A stretch of DNA of 8,875 bases from Dysgonomonas sp. (GTDB lineage Bacteria; Bacteroidota; Bacteroidia; Bacteroidales; Dysgonomonadaceae): contig DQAM01000409.1 of assembly GCA_003523545.1 (NCBI GenBank), positions 1 through 8,875 of the forward strand. The letters are read 5' to 3'. The notes under the pieces are model-generated. The model did not search any database, was not told the origin of the DNA, and saw only the letters and a program-made list of their open reading frames with translations. A program made the translations under genes and the position numbers. Below, in pieces: positions 1-7,153 of the stretch. The stretch's first letter is position 1, and every line of letters begins with the position of its first letter.

Positions 1-2
1 TT

Positions 3-194
3 TCTGTTACAGGTTATATCAGAGGCGCATGTTCGCCAATCGGAATGAAGAAGCTTTTTCCGACATTTATACATTTTTCATGTATGGATTTCGATTTTAT
101 ATATGTTAGCGCAGGGATAAGGAGCTTGCAGATAAAAATAGCTCCTAATCGTTTAACGGATATAATTAATGCACAGGTTGTAAACTTATTATAA
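3..194 (+). CDS. ybaK: Cys-tRNA(Pro) deacylase, YbaK/EbsC type (3' end only)
   Basis: Only the last 63 codons are present; the start lies left of the window, and the frame is open from base 3 to the TAA at 192-194. The protein would hydrolyse Cys wrongly attached to tRNA(Pro), a trans-editing step in the cytoplasm. Seen in the sequence: [14 protein letters not shown] followed by FPTFI, then [17 protein letters not shown], which matches the C-terminal half of YbaK proteins (commonly [18 protein letters not shown], SAGxRGxQI). Three conserved places look altered: GG is GA in the CSPIG loop, FIDE is FIHF, and the Gly after SAGIR is Ser. The family call is confident. Whether this copy is fully active cannot be judged from a fragment. 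The gene ends 99 nt before the SLC13 permease on the same strand, with no obvious terminator between. Confidence 0.82.
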   Translation, partial: SVTGYIRGACSPIGMKKLFPTFIHFSCMDFDFIYVSAGIRSLQIKIAPNRLTDIINAQVVNLL

Positions 195-293
195 ATAAAT
201 TAAAAAAAGTTAATAATTTCTCTTTACATATAGATAATTCATTTTTATTCTGTGTTATTTTGAATTTTATAAACTATAAACAATAGAATACTT
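195..293. other. AT-rich spacer before the SLC13 permease
   Basis: This 99-bp gap is almost entirely A and T. It has no GC-rich hairpin followed by a T-run, so no terminator for the ybaK gene can be called. A TTATTTTGAA stretch at 255-264 loosely resembles the Bacteroidota -7 box but has no matching upstream TTG element. The permease may have its own weak promoter here or be read through from ybaK. Confidence 0.4.
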
Positions 294-2156
294 ATGCTGC
301 TTGAACAGATATTTACACCGATGAATATAACATTAATGATATTGTTGGCTTCAGCGGTGTTTTTTATGCGCGGAAAGGTAAGGGCCGACCTTGTAGCCAT
401 GTGTGCCTTGTTATTACTTGTAATTACAAATATACTGACTCCTACTGAGGCACTGTCGGGGTTTTCCAATTCGGTGGTTATTATGATGATTGGGCTTTTT
501 GTCTTGGGAGGAGGTATTTTCCGTACAGGTTTGGCCAAGTTAGTCAGTTCGAAAATATTAAGATTAGCGGGAAATAGCGAGACAAAATTATTCCTTTTGG
601 TAATGCTTGTTACCGCATCTATCGGTGCATTTGTAAGTAATACGGGAACAGTTGCGGTGATGATGCCTATCGTGGTGAGTATTGCCGTGAGTGCCAATCA
701 AAGTCCCCGTAAATTTCTCATGCCTTTGGCATTTGCTAGTAGTATGGGTATGTTTACCCTTATTTCGACTCCTCCTAACTTAATTATCAGTCAGGAACTT
801 CAGAAGCGTGGCTTTGATGCGCTTTCGTTCTTTTCTTTTGCTCCCATAGGATTTATATCGTTATCTGTCGGGATAGTTGTTTTATTCTTTCTGACAAAGT
901 GGTTCTTGTCCAAAGATGTGAAAGTCACCAATGAAGCTTCGGGTGGAAAGACTTTGGATGATTTGGCGGATGAGTACAAATTGCACAACCTTATTCGTAT
1001 CCGTGTCTCGGAAAATTCATCTATTGCAGGTAAAGAATTGAGAGAACTTCGTATTCCATCGGAATATAATATAAGTGTAGTATCGGTCGAAAAGCGAGTA
1101 AATAATTCCGGACGTTTCGGAAAAGATTTTGAAGAACATGTAGCAGGTCCCGATACAAAAATAGATAAAGGTGATATTTTGGTTTGTTACGGCAAAAATG
1201 AAAATATCGAACAGTTTGTCGCAGATAAAAGTCTGGAAATTGTTAGGGAGATAACAAACAAGAAAAGCGATATATTCGATTTCGAAGAAATCGGTATTGC
1301 AGAAGTGTTTATCATGCCGAACTCAAAGCTAGTAAACCGTACTATTGTTGATGCACATTTCAGGGATGAATACAATGTAAACATATTGGGTATCCAGCGT
1401 AATAACGAATATATGATGAGTGGTCTCCAAAAAGAAAAACTACATTCGGGAGATGCTCTTTTGATACAGGGTACATGGTCTAATATTGCCAATCTGGGCA
1501 ATCGTCAGAGCGATTTGGTATTAGTGGGACAACCTTTGAAAGAAGCCGCAAAAGTTACCCTTGATTATAAAGCTCCGCTGGCAGCTATTATCATGCTCCT
1601 GATGGTGGTGGCAATGGTGACAAACATTGTAGCTCCTGTTATTGCGGTAATGCTTGCCGCCGTCCTGATGGTTATTACCGGATGTTTACGCAATATGGAA
1701 GAAGCTTATAATACAATTAACTGGGAAAGCGTTGTATTGATTGCCGCCATGATGCCTATGGCGATAGCATTTGAGCAGACAGGTGCAGCATCCATGATTT
1801 CGGGCTCACTGGTCGACGGTCTCGGAAAATTCGGACCTTATGCGTTGTTGGCAGGTGTTTATTTTGGAACTTCCCTGCTCACTATGTTTATTAGTAATAC
1901 TGCGACTGCTGTATTATTTGCACCTATAGGAATGCAGGCCGCCCTGGATATGGGTGTTAGTCCTTATCCGTTCCTTTTTGCCGTAGCAGTTGCCGCGAGC
2001 ATGTGTTTTGCTTCACCGTTCTCTACGGCACCTAATGCGCTGGTGATGTCGGCAGGCCGTTATACTTTTATGGATTACATCCGGGTCGGGCTGCCTCTGC
2101 AGATAATTATGGGAATAGTAATGATAATCGTTTTGCCTCTGATATTTCCATTCTGA
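294..2156 (+). CDS. SLC13/DASS-family permease with two RCK_C domains
   Basis: A 620-residue inner-membrane transporter, probably for sodium-coupled uptake of a small anion (dicarboxylate or sulfate); the substrate cannot be told from sequence. Hydrophobic segments fill residues about 10-205 and 425-620. Each half carries the family's SNT sodium-site motif, FVSNTGT at 113-119 and FISNTAT at 532-538, the expected inverted-repeat layout. Residues about 220-415 are soluble and contain two TrkA-C-like domains: one around 230-310 (LHNLIRIRVSENSSIAGKEL, then GDILVCYG) and one around 332-412 (GIAEVFIMPNSKLVNRTIVD, then GDALLIQG). Such inserted domains are known in long SLC13 proteins (YfbS/SAC1-like) and are thought to bind ligands or gate transport. 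The length of about 600 residues fits that subgroup. ATG 294 gives a full first helix; an in-frame ATG at 321 is the alternative. No purine-rich ribosome site is visible. Confidence 0.9.
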   Translation: MLLEQIFTPMNITLMILLASAVFFMRGKVRADLVAMCALLLLVITNILTPTEALSGFSNSVVIMMIGLFVLGGGIFRTGLAKLVSSKILRLAGNSETKLFLLVMLVTASIGAFVSNTGTVAVMMPIVVSIAVSANQSPRKFLMPLAFASSMGMFTLISTPPNLIISQELQKRGFDALSFFSFAPIGFISLSVGIVVLFFLTKWFLSKDVKVTNEASGGKTLDDLADEYKLHNLIRIRVSENSSIAGKELRELRIPSEYNISVVSVEKRVNNSGRFGKDFEEHVAGPDTKIDKGDILVCYGKNENIEQFVADKSLEIVREITNKKSDIFDFEEIGIAEVFIMPNSKLVNRTIVDAHFRDEYNVNILGIQRNNEYMMSGLQKEKLHSGDALLIQGTWSNIANLGNRQSDLVLVGQPLKEAAKVTLDYKAPLAAIIMLLMVVAMVTNIVAPVIAVMLAAVLMVITGCLRNMEEAYNTINWESVVLIAAMMPMAIAFEQTGAASMISGSLVDGLGKFGPYALLAGVYFGTSLLTMFISNTATAVLFAPIGMQAALDMGVSPYPFLFAVAVAASMCFASPFSTAPNALVMSAGRYTFMDYIRVGLPLQIIMGIVMIIVLPLIFPF

Positions 2157-2207
2157 TTTTTTATCAAATATTATTAGACCGGTAGGCGTAAATCTATCCA
2201 TTTATTA

Positions 2208-2215
2208 TATCTTTG
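2208..2215 (+). promoter_or_regulatory. candidate promoter -7 box of the xanthine operon
   Basis: TATCTTTG matches the Bacteroidota -7 consensus TAnnTTTG exactly, 87 nt before the permease start. No TTG-type -33 element is seen at the usual 19-21 nt upstream. Transcription would begin near 2220, at the 5' arm of the inverted repeats described in the leader. Confidence 0.5.
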
Positions 2216-2218
2216 TAC

Positions 2219-2280
2219 GCCATAAAAAGAAAGTAGATTTTTATGTCTCTTCCTCTTTTTACTACAATATGATTTATGGC
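2219..2280 (+). promoter_or_regulatory. candidate switch-like leader of the xanthine permease-xpt operon
   Basis: The 5' arm can pair in two ways that exclude each other. CATAAAAA (2221-2228) pairs perfectly with TTTTTATG (2238-2245) across a 9-nt loop. GCCATAAA (2219-2226) pairs perfectly with TTTATGGC (2273-2280), and this longer-range pairing can be extended inside by AAGA (2227-2230) with TCTT (2254-2257). A nine-codon ORF lies between the arms. I do not see the conserved joining loops of the purine riboswitch or any other aptamer I know. The perfect 8-bp arms are direct observation; a regulatory role is inference, since AT-rich pairings can arise by chance. Confidence 0.35.
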
Positions 2281-2302
2281 TGATTAATCTCTGTAACACT
2301 GC

Positions 2303-3664
2303 ATGTCTATACAACCCAAAGAACTGGATGAGACTATACTACCCATCCAAAAGACCGATCTTATATACCGTATAGAAGATCGTCCCCCTTTTAAAGAAGC
2401 TGTATTTGTAGCCTTTCAGCATTTACTGGCTATTTTTGTTGCTATTATAACACCCCCTCTGATTATCTCACGGAGTTTGGTACTGGATAAGGAAACTACT
2501 GCTTTTCTGGTTTCGATGGCCCTGCTGGCTTCGGGTATTTCCACATTTGTACAATGCCGCCGTATAGGTCCTGTCGGAAGCGGGTTATTATGTGTGCAGG
2601 GTACAAGCTTTTCATTTATCGGAGCCTTGACTGCATCTTTCGGTGGAATGGGAATTGCTGCCCTGCCAACCATATTCGGGGTATGCATAGCTGCTGCTCC
2701 GGTGGAAATGGTGGTCAGCCGTATCCTTAAATACACAAAGAAAATAATTACTCCCCTTGTTTCCGGTATTGTGGTTACGATGATAGGCCTGAGTCTTATC
2801 AAAGTAGGAATAACGGCCTGCGGAGGAGGATATGCAGCTATCGAAAACGGAACCTTCGGCAGTTTCCGCAATCTGGGACTGGCTCTTCTTGTTTTAGTAT
2901 CGATTGTGATATTCAACAGCTTCGAAAATAAATATGTCCGGATGTGTTCTATCGTGTTGGGGCTTATTATTGGTTATCTGGCGGCTTTCTTCAATGGTAT
3001 GGTAGACTTTTCTCAGCTAGGAGAAATGGGGGGAATGAACGTTCCTGTACCTTTCAAATACGGACTGGATTTCGATATATCGGCTTTTATTGCCATCGCA
3101 TTGATATATTTTATTACTTCTATCGAAGCACTGGGAGATATTACAGCCAACTCCATGATTGGCGGTGAACCTATCGAAGGGGAAAAATACACAAAACGCG
3201 TACAGGGCGGAGTACTTGCCGACGGGTTAAATTCAGCCATTGCAGGTGTTTTTAACTCATTTCCCAATTCGGTTTTTGCCCAAAATAACGGACTTATACA
3301 GTTAACGGGAGTTGCCAGCCGCTATGTCGGATATTATATCGCTGGTTTTTTAGTTATATTGAGTGCTTTTCCTTTTGTCGGAGGAATTTTTTCGATTATG
3401 CCCGAACCCGTTTTAGGTGGGGCTACTTTACTGATGTTCGGGACGGTAGCCGCTTCGGGGGTGAGGATAATTGCATCTCAGAATATAGACCGTAAGGCAG
3501 TACTGGTGTTAGCGGTGAGTTTTGCCTGCGGATTAGGAGTAGAATTGGCTCCCGATATCCTTTCTCAAATGCCTGCATGGGTGAAAAGTATATTTGCATC
3601 AGGTATTACTACCGGAGGAATTGCCGCCATAATTGCGAATACTGTAATCCGGATAAAAGAATAA
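2303..3664 (+). CDS. NCS2-family nucleobase:cation symporter, probably xanthine permease
   Basis: A 453-residue inner-membrane carrier with about 14 hydrophobic segments, of normal length for the nucleobase-ascorbate transporter (NAT/NCS2) family. It should import a purine base with a proton or sodium ion. The NAT signature [QEP]NxGxxxxT[RKG] appears as QNNGLIQLTG at residues 327-336, the form found in xanthine carriers such as E. coli XanQ. Residues equivalent to those known to matter in XanQ are present: His40 in the first helix (FQHLLA), Glu275 (SIEALGD), Asp307 (ADGLN), and Gln327/Asn328. Xanthine is therefore the best substrate call, supported by the phosphoribosyltransferase 15 nt downstream on the same strand. 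Uric acid or another purine is possible; uracil is less likely given the signature. The long hydrophilic N-terminus (residues 1-30) is ordinary. Expression may be controlled by the structured leader just upstream. Confidence 0.93.
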   Translation: MSIQPKELDETILPIQKTDLIYRIEDRPPFKEAVFVAFQHLLAIFVAIITPPLIISRSLVLDKETTAFLVSMALLASGISTFVQCRRIGPVGSGLLCVQGTSFSFIGALTASFGGMGIAALPTIFGVCIAAAPVEMVVSRILKYTKKIITPLVSGIVVTMIGLSLIKVGITACGGGYAAIENGTFGSFRNLGLALLVLVSIVIFNSFENKYVRMCSIVLGLIIGYLAAFFNGMVDFSQLGEMGGMNVPVPFKYGLDFDISAFIAIALIYFITSIEALGDITANSMIGGEPIEGEKYTKRVQGGVLADGLNSAIAGVFNSFPNSVFAQNNGLIQLTGVASRYVGYYIAGFLVILSAFPFVGGIFSIMPEPVLGGATLLMFGTVAASGVRIIASQNIDRKAVLVLAVSFACGLGVELAPDILSQMPAWVKSIFASGITTGGIAAIIANTVIRIKE

Positions 3665-3679
3665 AAGAAGACTTACAAT

Positions 3680-4249
3680 ATGAAATTATTAAAAAACAGA
3701 ATACTCAAAGACGGAAAAAGTTTCGACGGAGGAATCCTTAAGGTAGACAGTTTTATCAATCACCAGATGGATCCTATCCTTATGAAATCGATAGGGGTGG
3801 AGTTTGTACGCCGTTTTGGAAATATGCCCATCAATAAGGTTATTACCATTGAAGCGAGCGTAATAGCACCTTTTATAATGCTTGACTATCTGCTGGAACT
3901 TCCTGTGGTTTTTGTAAAGAAATCGAAGCCGAAGACCATGGAAAATATGGTAACGACCCAGGTCTATTCTTTCACTAAAGATGTGACTTACGATGTATGT
4001 GTTAGTTCAGACTTCCTGAAAAAAGACGATACCGTAGTCTTTATAGATGATTTCCTTGCAAACGGGCATGCCGCACTCGGGGTAAAGGAACTGGTCGAAA
4101 AAGCAGGCGCTAATCTGGCCGGAATGGGCTTTATTATCGAAAAGAGCTTTCAGGAAGGTGGGAAAAGGCTGAGGGAACTCGGCGTGCATGTCGAATCGCT
4201 TGTCCGTATAAAACACCTGTCGAAAGACAATATCGAATTTGAAGAGTAG
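3680..4249 (+). CDS. xpt: xanthine phosphoribosyltransferase
   Basis: A cytoplasmic type I phosphoribosyltransferase of 189 residues, the usual length of Xpt. It joins xanthine to PRPP to make XMP, which feeds GMP synthesis. The PRPP-binding loop is [13 protein letters not shown] at residues 119-131, nearly identical to the Xpt-specific form IDDFLANG. The N-terminal [13 protein letters not shown] (20-32) is also typical of Xpt and separates it from adenine and hypoxanthine enzymes. KKSKPKTM (80-87), before the flexible loop region, also fits the family. It lies 15 nt after the permease with no promoter or terminator between, so the two are almost certainly one operon: uptake, then trapping of the base. 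No strong ribosome site is visible, as is normal in this phylum. Confidence 0.96.
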   Translation: MKLLKNRILKDGKSFDGGILKVDSFINHQMDPILMKSIGVEFVRRFGNMPINKVITIEASVIAPFIMLDYLLELPVVFVKKSKPKTMENMVTTQVYSFTKDVTYDVCVSSDFLKKDDTVVFIDDFLANGHAALGVKELVEKAGANLAGMGFIIEKSFQEGGKRLRELGVHVESLVRIKHLSKDNIEFEE

Positions 4250-4266
4250 GGGAGAAACTGCCTATT

Positions 4267-5172
4267 CTACAAGTTGATGCAGATAGTGAATGCAACGGAT
4301 AGAAGAAAGGTTGCGATGGATGTTTGTTTCAGATAAGGGTCTAGCCGTTTGTTGTCTTTTGTCCTATATATTCCCCACAATATTTTGAGAAAGAGTACCG
4401 ATGCGATCAGATAAAGGTATTGATGCCATTCGTTCAGGTAAATAATATTATATACTATAAAACAGAGAATCCCTCCGAATGTAAGGATTGCATGATAAAA
4501 CTTCGAACCTGCATTTCTTAATTTTATCGCCAGCGTTATTTTCCCGGAAGCACGGTCGTTTTCCATATCCCGCATATTATTGACATTGAGTACGGCAGCT
4601 GTAAAAAGACCTATGCCGACGGCAGGCAGCCAAGGTTGGAAAGTCATGGTATGTACATGCAGGAAATAGGTTCCTACAACTGCAACCGGCCCAAAGAACA
4701 GGAAAGCAAAAATATCACCAAGCCCCCTGTATCCATAAGGATTATGCCCTGCTGTATACTTGATCGCTGCCCAGATGGAGAAAAATCCAAGAACAAGAAA
4801 TAAAACTATATAGATGATATCGATAAACAGTAGGGCCTGATATATCAAAAGCCCCCCGATAATCATTGAAAAGAACATAGCAACAGCTATTCCGGTTTTC
4901 ATTTCCTTCGGGCTGATAGCACCGCTTTGAACGGTACGCGTCGGCCCTGCCCGGTGCCCCGTAATGTCCGTCCCATGCTGATAATCACCCAGATCATTTG
5001 CCATGTTGGACATCAATTGCAGGAATGTAGCTGTGAGGATAGTGAGAATGCACACCGTCGTACTGAATTTTCCTGTGGAATAGGCCATGCCGTTACCGCA
5101 TATAGCACAAGCCACAGCCAGAAACAATGTACGAGGGCGTAGCGCCGATACCCATGATTTGAGAGAAGCCAT
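4267..5172 (-). CDS. menA: 1,4-dihydroxy-2-naphthoate polyprenyltransferase
   Basis: A 301-residue integral membrane prenyltransferase of the UbiA superfamily. It attaches a polyprenyl chain to 1,4-dihydroxy-2-naphthoate, giving demethylmenaquinone for the respiratory quinone pool. Both aspartate-rich, Mg-prenyl-diphosphate-binding motifs are present: NMANDLGDYQHGTD at residues 56-69 and NNMRDMENDRASGK at 198-211. MenA-type surroundings are also clear, with RPRTL at 12-16, HRAGPTRTVQSG at 73-84 and YGYRGLGDIFAFLFFGP at 146-162. The start at 5172 puts RPRTL at the normal distance from the N-terminus. The gene stands alone here rather than in a men cluster. It meets xpt tail to tail with 17 nt between stop codons. 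A TAnnTTTG box lies 13 nt upstream, implying a very short leader. Confidence 0.95.
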   Translation of the reverse strand: MASLKSWVSALRPRTLFLAVACAICGNGMAYSTGKFSTTVCILTILTATFLQLMSNMANDLGDYQHGTDITGHRAGPTRTVQSGAISPKEMKTGIAVAMFFSMIIGGLLIYQALLFIDIIYIVLFLVLGFFSIWAAIKYTAGHNPYGYRGLGDIFAFLFFGPVAVVGTYFLHVHTMTFQPWLPAVGIGLFTAAVLNVNNMRDMENDRASGKITLAIKLRNAGSKFYHAILTFGGILCFIVYNIIYLNEWHQYLYLIASVLFLKILWGIYRTKDNKRLDPYLKQTSIATFLLSVAFTICINL

Positions 5173-5185
5173 ATTTTTTTGTTTG

Positions 5186-5193
5186 CAAACTTA
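5186..5193 (-). promoter_or_regulatory. candidate -7 box of menA, overlapping a palindrome
   Basis: Read on the - strand the sequence is TAAGTTTG, an exact TAnnTTTG match, ending 13 nt before the menA ATG. It overlaps the perfect 10-bp palindrome GTTTGCAAAC (5181-5190). A related word, TTTGCGAAAC (GTTTCGCAAA on the - strand), lies 20 bp away at 5201-5210. No clear -33 TTG was found at the standard spacing. Confidence 0.45.
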
Positions 5194-5205
5194 GCCAAAA
5201 TTTGC

Positions 5206-5233
5206 GAAACCGCTATAAAATAGCCGGAGTTTC
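5206..5233 (-). terminator. candidate hairpin terminator after the deacetylase/hydrolase gene
   Basis: An interrupted inverted repeat lies 17 nt past the stop codon of the gene upstream on the - strand. GAAAC (5206-5210) pairs with GTTTC (5229-5233), and GCTAT (5212-5216) pairs with ATAGC (5220-5224) over a 3-nt loop; C5211 can pair with G5227, leaving a 3-nt bulge. On the - strand it is followed by GCAAATTTTGG, a poor T-run, so termination strength is uncertain. Its position would separate that gene from menA. Confidence 0.4.
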
Positions 5234-5250
5234 AGATGACTCGATACTGC

Positions 5251-7095
5251 TTATCTCATTGCAGGTAAAAGATATTTCCAGATCAGGTTTATTTCTGCCT
5301 GCATGTCAGAAATATGGGCGGTAGTTACAATAACGGCATTTTTGTCGGGGAGGATAATGATAAACTGCCCGTTGGCTCCGTCTGCTCTTACTGCGTTGTG
5401 GCGGCAGCGCCACATCTGATAGCCGTATCCTTGTAGCCAATCGCTGTCTTTGGCTTTTATGGTGAGGTTTTCCCGCTTTACCCCTGCCGGAAGGGAGGCA
5501 ATATGCGACCGGGTTGCTTCATCGAACCACGATTCAGGTAGGAGCTGACGGCCGTTCCATTTTCCTTTTTGCAGGATAAACTGCCCGAGTTTTGCCATAT
5601 CCTCGGTCTTAATATACAATCCCCATCCACCAATATTTATTCCCTGCGGACTATTTTCCCAAGTGGCACCTATTATACCCAACGGCCGGAAAAGACGCGG
5701 ATACAAATAATCGATAAGCTTTTCACCTGTCACCTTCTGCAAGATAGCTGAAAGCATATAAGTTGCCAAGCTGTTGTATTCGAATTCTGTACCCGGTTTT
5801 TCGGTAATCGGTGCTGCTAAGAAAGCTTCTACCCAGTCTGCGCCTTCTTTACGTGAAGCCTCCCTTGCAGCATTCGCATCGTGCCCGACCGACATGGTCA
5901 GAAGATGCCTGATTTCGAGTGCTTCAAGATTGGGACTTATATTTGCAGGCAGTTTATCGGGAAAGAAAGAGATGACTTTATCCGTAACCTTTAACTTACC
6001 TTCTGCAACGGCAAAACCGATGGCGGCAGCCGTAAAAGTCTTGCTGACCGAATTCATGATATGCGGTTTGTCTGCCGAATTATCTCCGAACCAGTGTTCA
6101 GCCACAATTTTGCCATGACGCAATATCATCAGGCTGTGCAAATCCTGTCTGCTCTTCTTCACGGCTTCCAGATAATTCTGTATTCCTTTCTCAGAAACAT
6201 TCTCCTGCTGAGGGGTACTACGGGGCAACGATTTTGTGAGATTGTTGTAGGAAATAAGTTCGATTCCTCTTTTAGAGATAGCCTGCTTTACCAGTTCGTC
6301 TTTCATCATGTCGGTAACTCCCTGACGGTCTTCGGCCACCCATTCGTAACCGATATGTCCGACGGTTTCGATTTCTTCGTCATCATAGGAGGGATGATCG
6401 AGGAAAATATAGTTTTTCCCTTTTTCCAGGTTGTCGAGCATCCTGATAAAACCGGCAATCTTATCCTCAGCAGTTTTGTTAGAACCGGAATATCCTACAG
6501 ATTGGACATTATATTTTGCTTTGAGTCCGTCACCTTCAACAAAAGTCAGGTTATATTCATCTGCCAGACGGTGTACCATTTCCAGAACCTGAGGGTCGAA
6601 ACGGATAGCTCCCATATGTCCGGTCAGATGACTCGTTTGAGGGATGTTTTTCAATGTCAATTCGATTTGTGCACGGAATTCCTGTTCAATTTCGGAAAGT
6701 TTCCAGTTGTTTTCTTTAACGGATTGTCCCGGATAAGCTTCGTTAGGACCCATCATCGGATAAAAGTATCCGTTGCTGTCGGTCAACGATGGGCACGAGG
6801 TGAGCGGACGCCATTTGAAGTTTTCCCATTCGCTGGTGATGGCTAGATGAACACCTACATCTATGCCCGGATTTTCATTCAGCATTTTTACGGCTTCAGG
6901 GAACCAGGGAGTAACGGGCATCACTTCTACTACAGTGCAAATTCCGTTTTCGTACACGTCGATGCACGCTTCATTTACGGAGTGGAAAGCCCCCATATCG
7001 TCGGAACGGACTATCAGCCGGGCAGGAGTTTCCTGTGCCGATACCTGAACAGTTACAAAAGCAGCAGAGAAAAGAATGAGAAACCAGTTTTTCAT
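5251..7095 (-). CDS. exported fusion of ChbG/YdjC-type deacetylase and beta-lactamase-type serine hydrolase
   Basis: A 614-residue two-domain protein. Residues 1-20 form a Sec signal peptide (MKNWFLILFSAAF, cleavage likely after VSA-20). Residues about 25-290 match the ChbG/YdjC carbohydrate deacetylase family: SDDMG with Asp32/Asp33, GVHL with His83, HLTGH with His156 and His160 (probable metal ligands), and LDHP at 233-235. Known members remove N-acetyl groups from chitooligosaccharides or related sugars. Residues about 305-614 match the class C beta-lactamase/PBP4*-like serine hydrolases: nucleophile motif SVSK at 349-352, FEYNS with Tyr440, and a late GANGQ at 573-577 in place of KTG. GGWGLYIKTEDMAKLGQ (489-505) is also typical. 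The exported location suggests action on cell-wall or environmental amino sugars and peptides. The frame is unbroken, so the join is not an assembly frameshift within this window. The true substrates are unknown. Confidence 0.85.
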   Translation of the reverse strand: MKNWFLILFSAAFVTVQVSAQETPARLIVRSDDMGAFHSVNEACIDVYENGICTVVEVMPVTPWFPEAVKMLNENPGIDVGVHLAITSEWENFKWRPLTSCPSLTDSNGYFYPMMGPNEAYPGQSVKENNWKLSEIEQEFRAQIELTLKNIPQTSHLTGHMGAIRFDPQVLEMVHRLADEYNLTFVEGDGLKAKYNVQSVGYSGSNKTAEDKIAGFIRMLDNLEKGKNYIFLDHPSYDDEEIETVGHIGYEWVAEDRQGVTDMMKDELVKQAISKRGIELISYNNLTKSLPRSTPQQENVSEKGIQNYLEAVKKSRQDLHSLMILRHGKIVAEHWFGDNSADKPHIMNSVSKTFTAAAIGFAVAEGKLKVTDKVISFFPDKLPANISPNLEALEIRHLLTMSVGHDANAAREASRKEGADWVEAFLAAPITEKPGTEFEYNSLATYMLSAILQKVTGEKLIDYLYPRLFRPLGIIGATWENSPQGINIGGWGLYIKTEDMAKLGQFILQKGKWNGRQLLPESWFDEATRSHIASLPAGVKRENLTIKAKDSDWLQGYGYQMWRCRHNAVRADGANGQFIIILPDKNAVIVTTAHISDMQAEINLIWKYLLPAMR

Positions 7096-7122
7096 GTCAG
7101 TTTGTTTTAATCTATCGAAGTG

Positions 7123-7153
7123 TAAAAATATAAGATTAAAACTGAACGGTCAA
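7123..7153 (-). promoter_or_regulatory. candidate promoter of the deacetylase/hydrolase gene
   Basis: On the - strand a TTG (7151-7153) is followed after 20 nt by TATTTTTA (7123-7130), one base off TAnnTTTG; TATATTTT at 7125-7132 is an alternative at 18 nt. Spacing fits the Bacteroidota -33/-7 arrangement. The start codon is 27 nt downstream of the box end. The same 11-bp core is found before the next gene upstream. Confidence 0.5.

Noticed and set aside
245..697. A 150-codon open frame on the - strand over the start of the SLC13 permease
   Set aside because: It is antisense to the first membrane helices of the permease and has the low-information Thr/Ile/Asn make-up of a mirror frame.
2216..2302. 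A classical purine (guanine/xanthine) riboswitch before the permease
   Set aside because: The leader lacks the three-way junction and the conserved loop sequences of the purine aptamer, and the stems seen are AT-rich simple repeats.
2416..2916. A 166-codon open frame on the - strand
   Set aside because: It is the complement of the nucleobase permease, and its translation is a Thr/Pro/Arg-rich string with no recognisable motif.
6061..6846. A 261-codon open frame on the + strand
   Set aside because: It lies fully antisense to the deacetylase/hydrolase gene, whose frame shows clear domain motifs. The antisense translation is rich in Phe, Val and Cys and shows no family pattern.
5251..7095. A true antibiotic-resistance beta-lactamase
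   Set aside because: The serine hydrolase domain has SVSK and Tyr motifs but GANGQ in place of KTG and sits in a fusion, which fits the broad PF00144 esterase/peptidase group better than a resistance enzyme.
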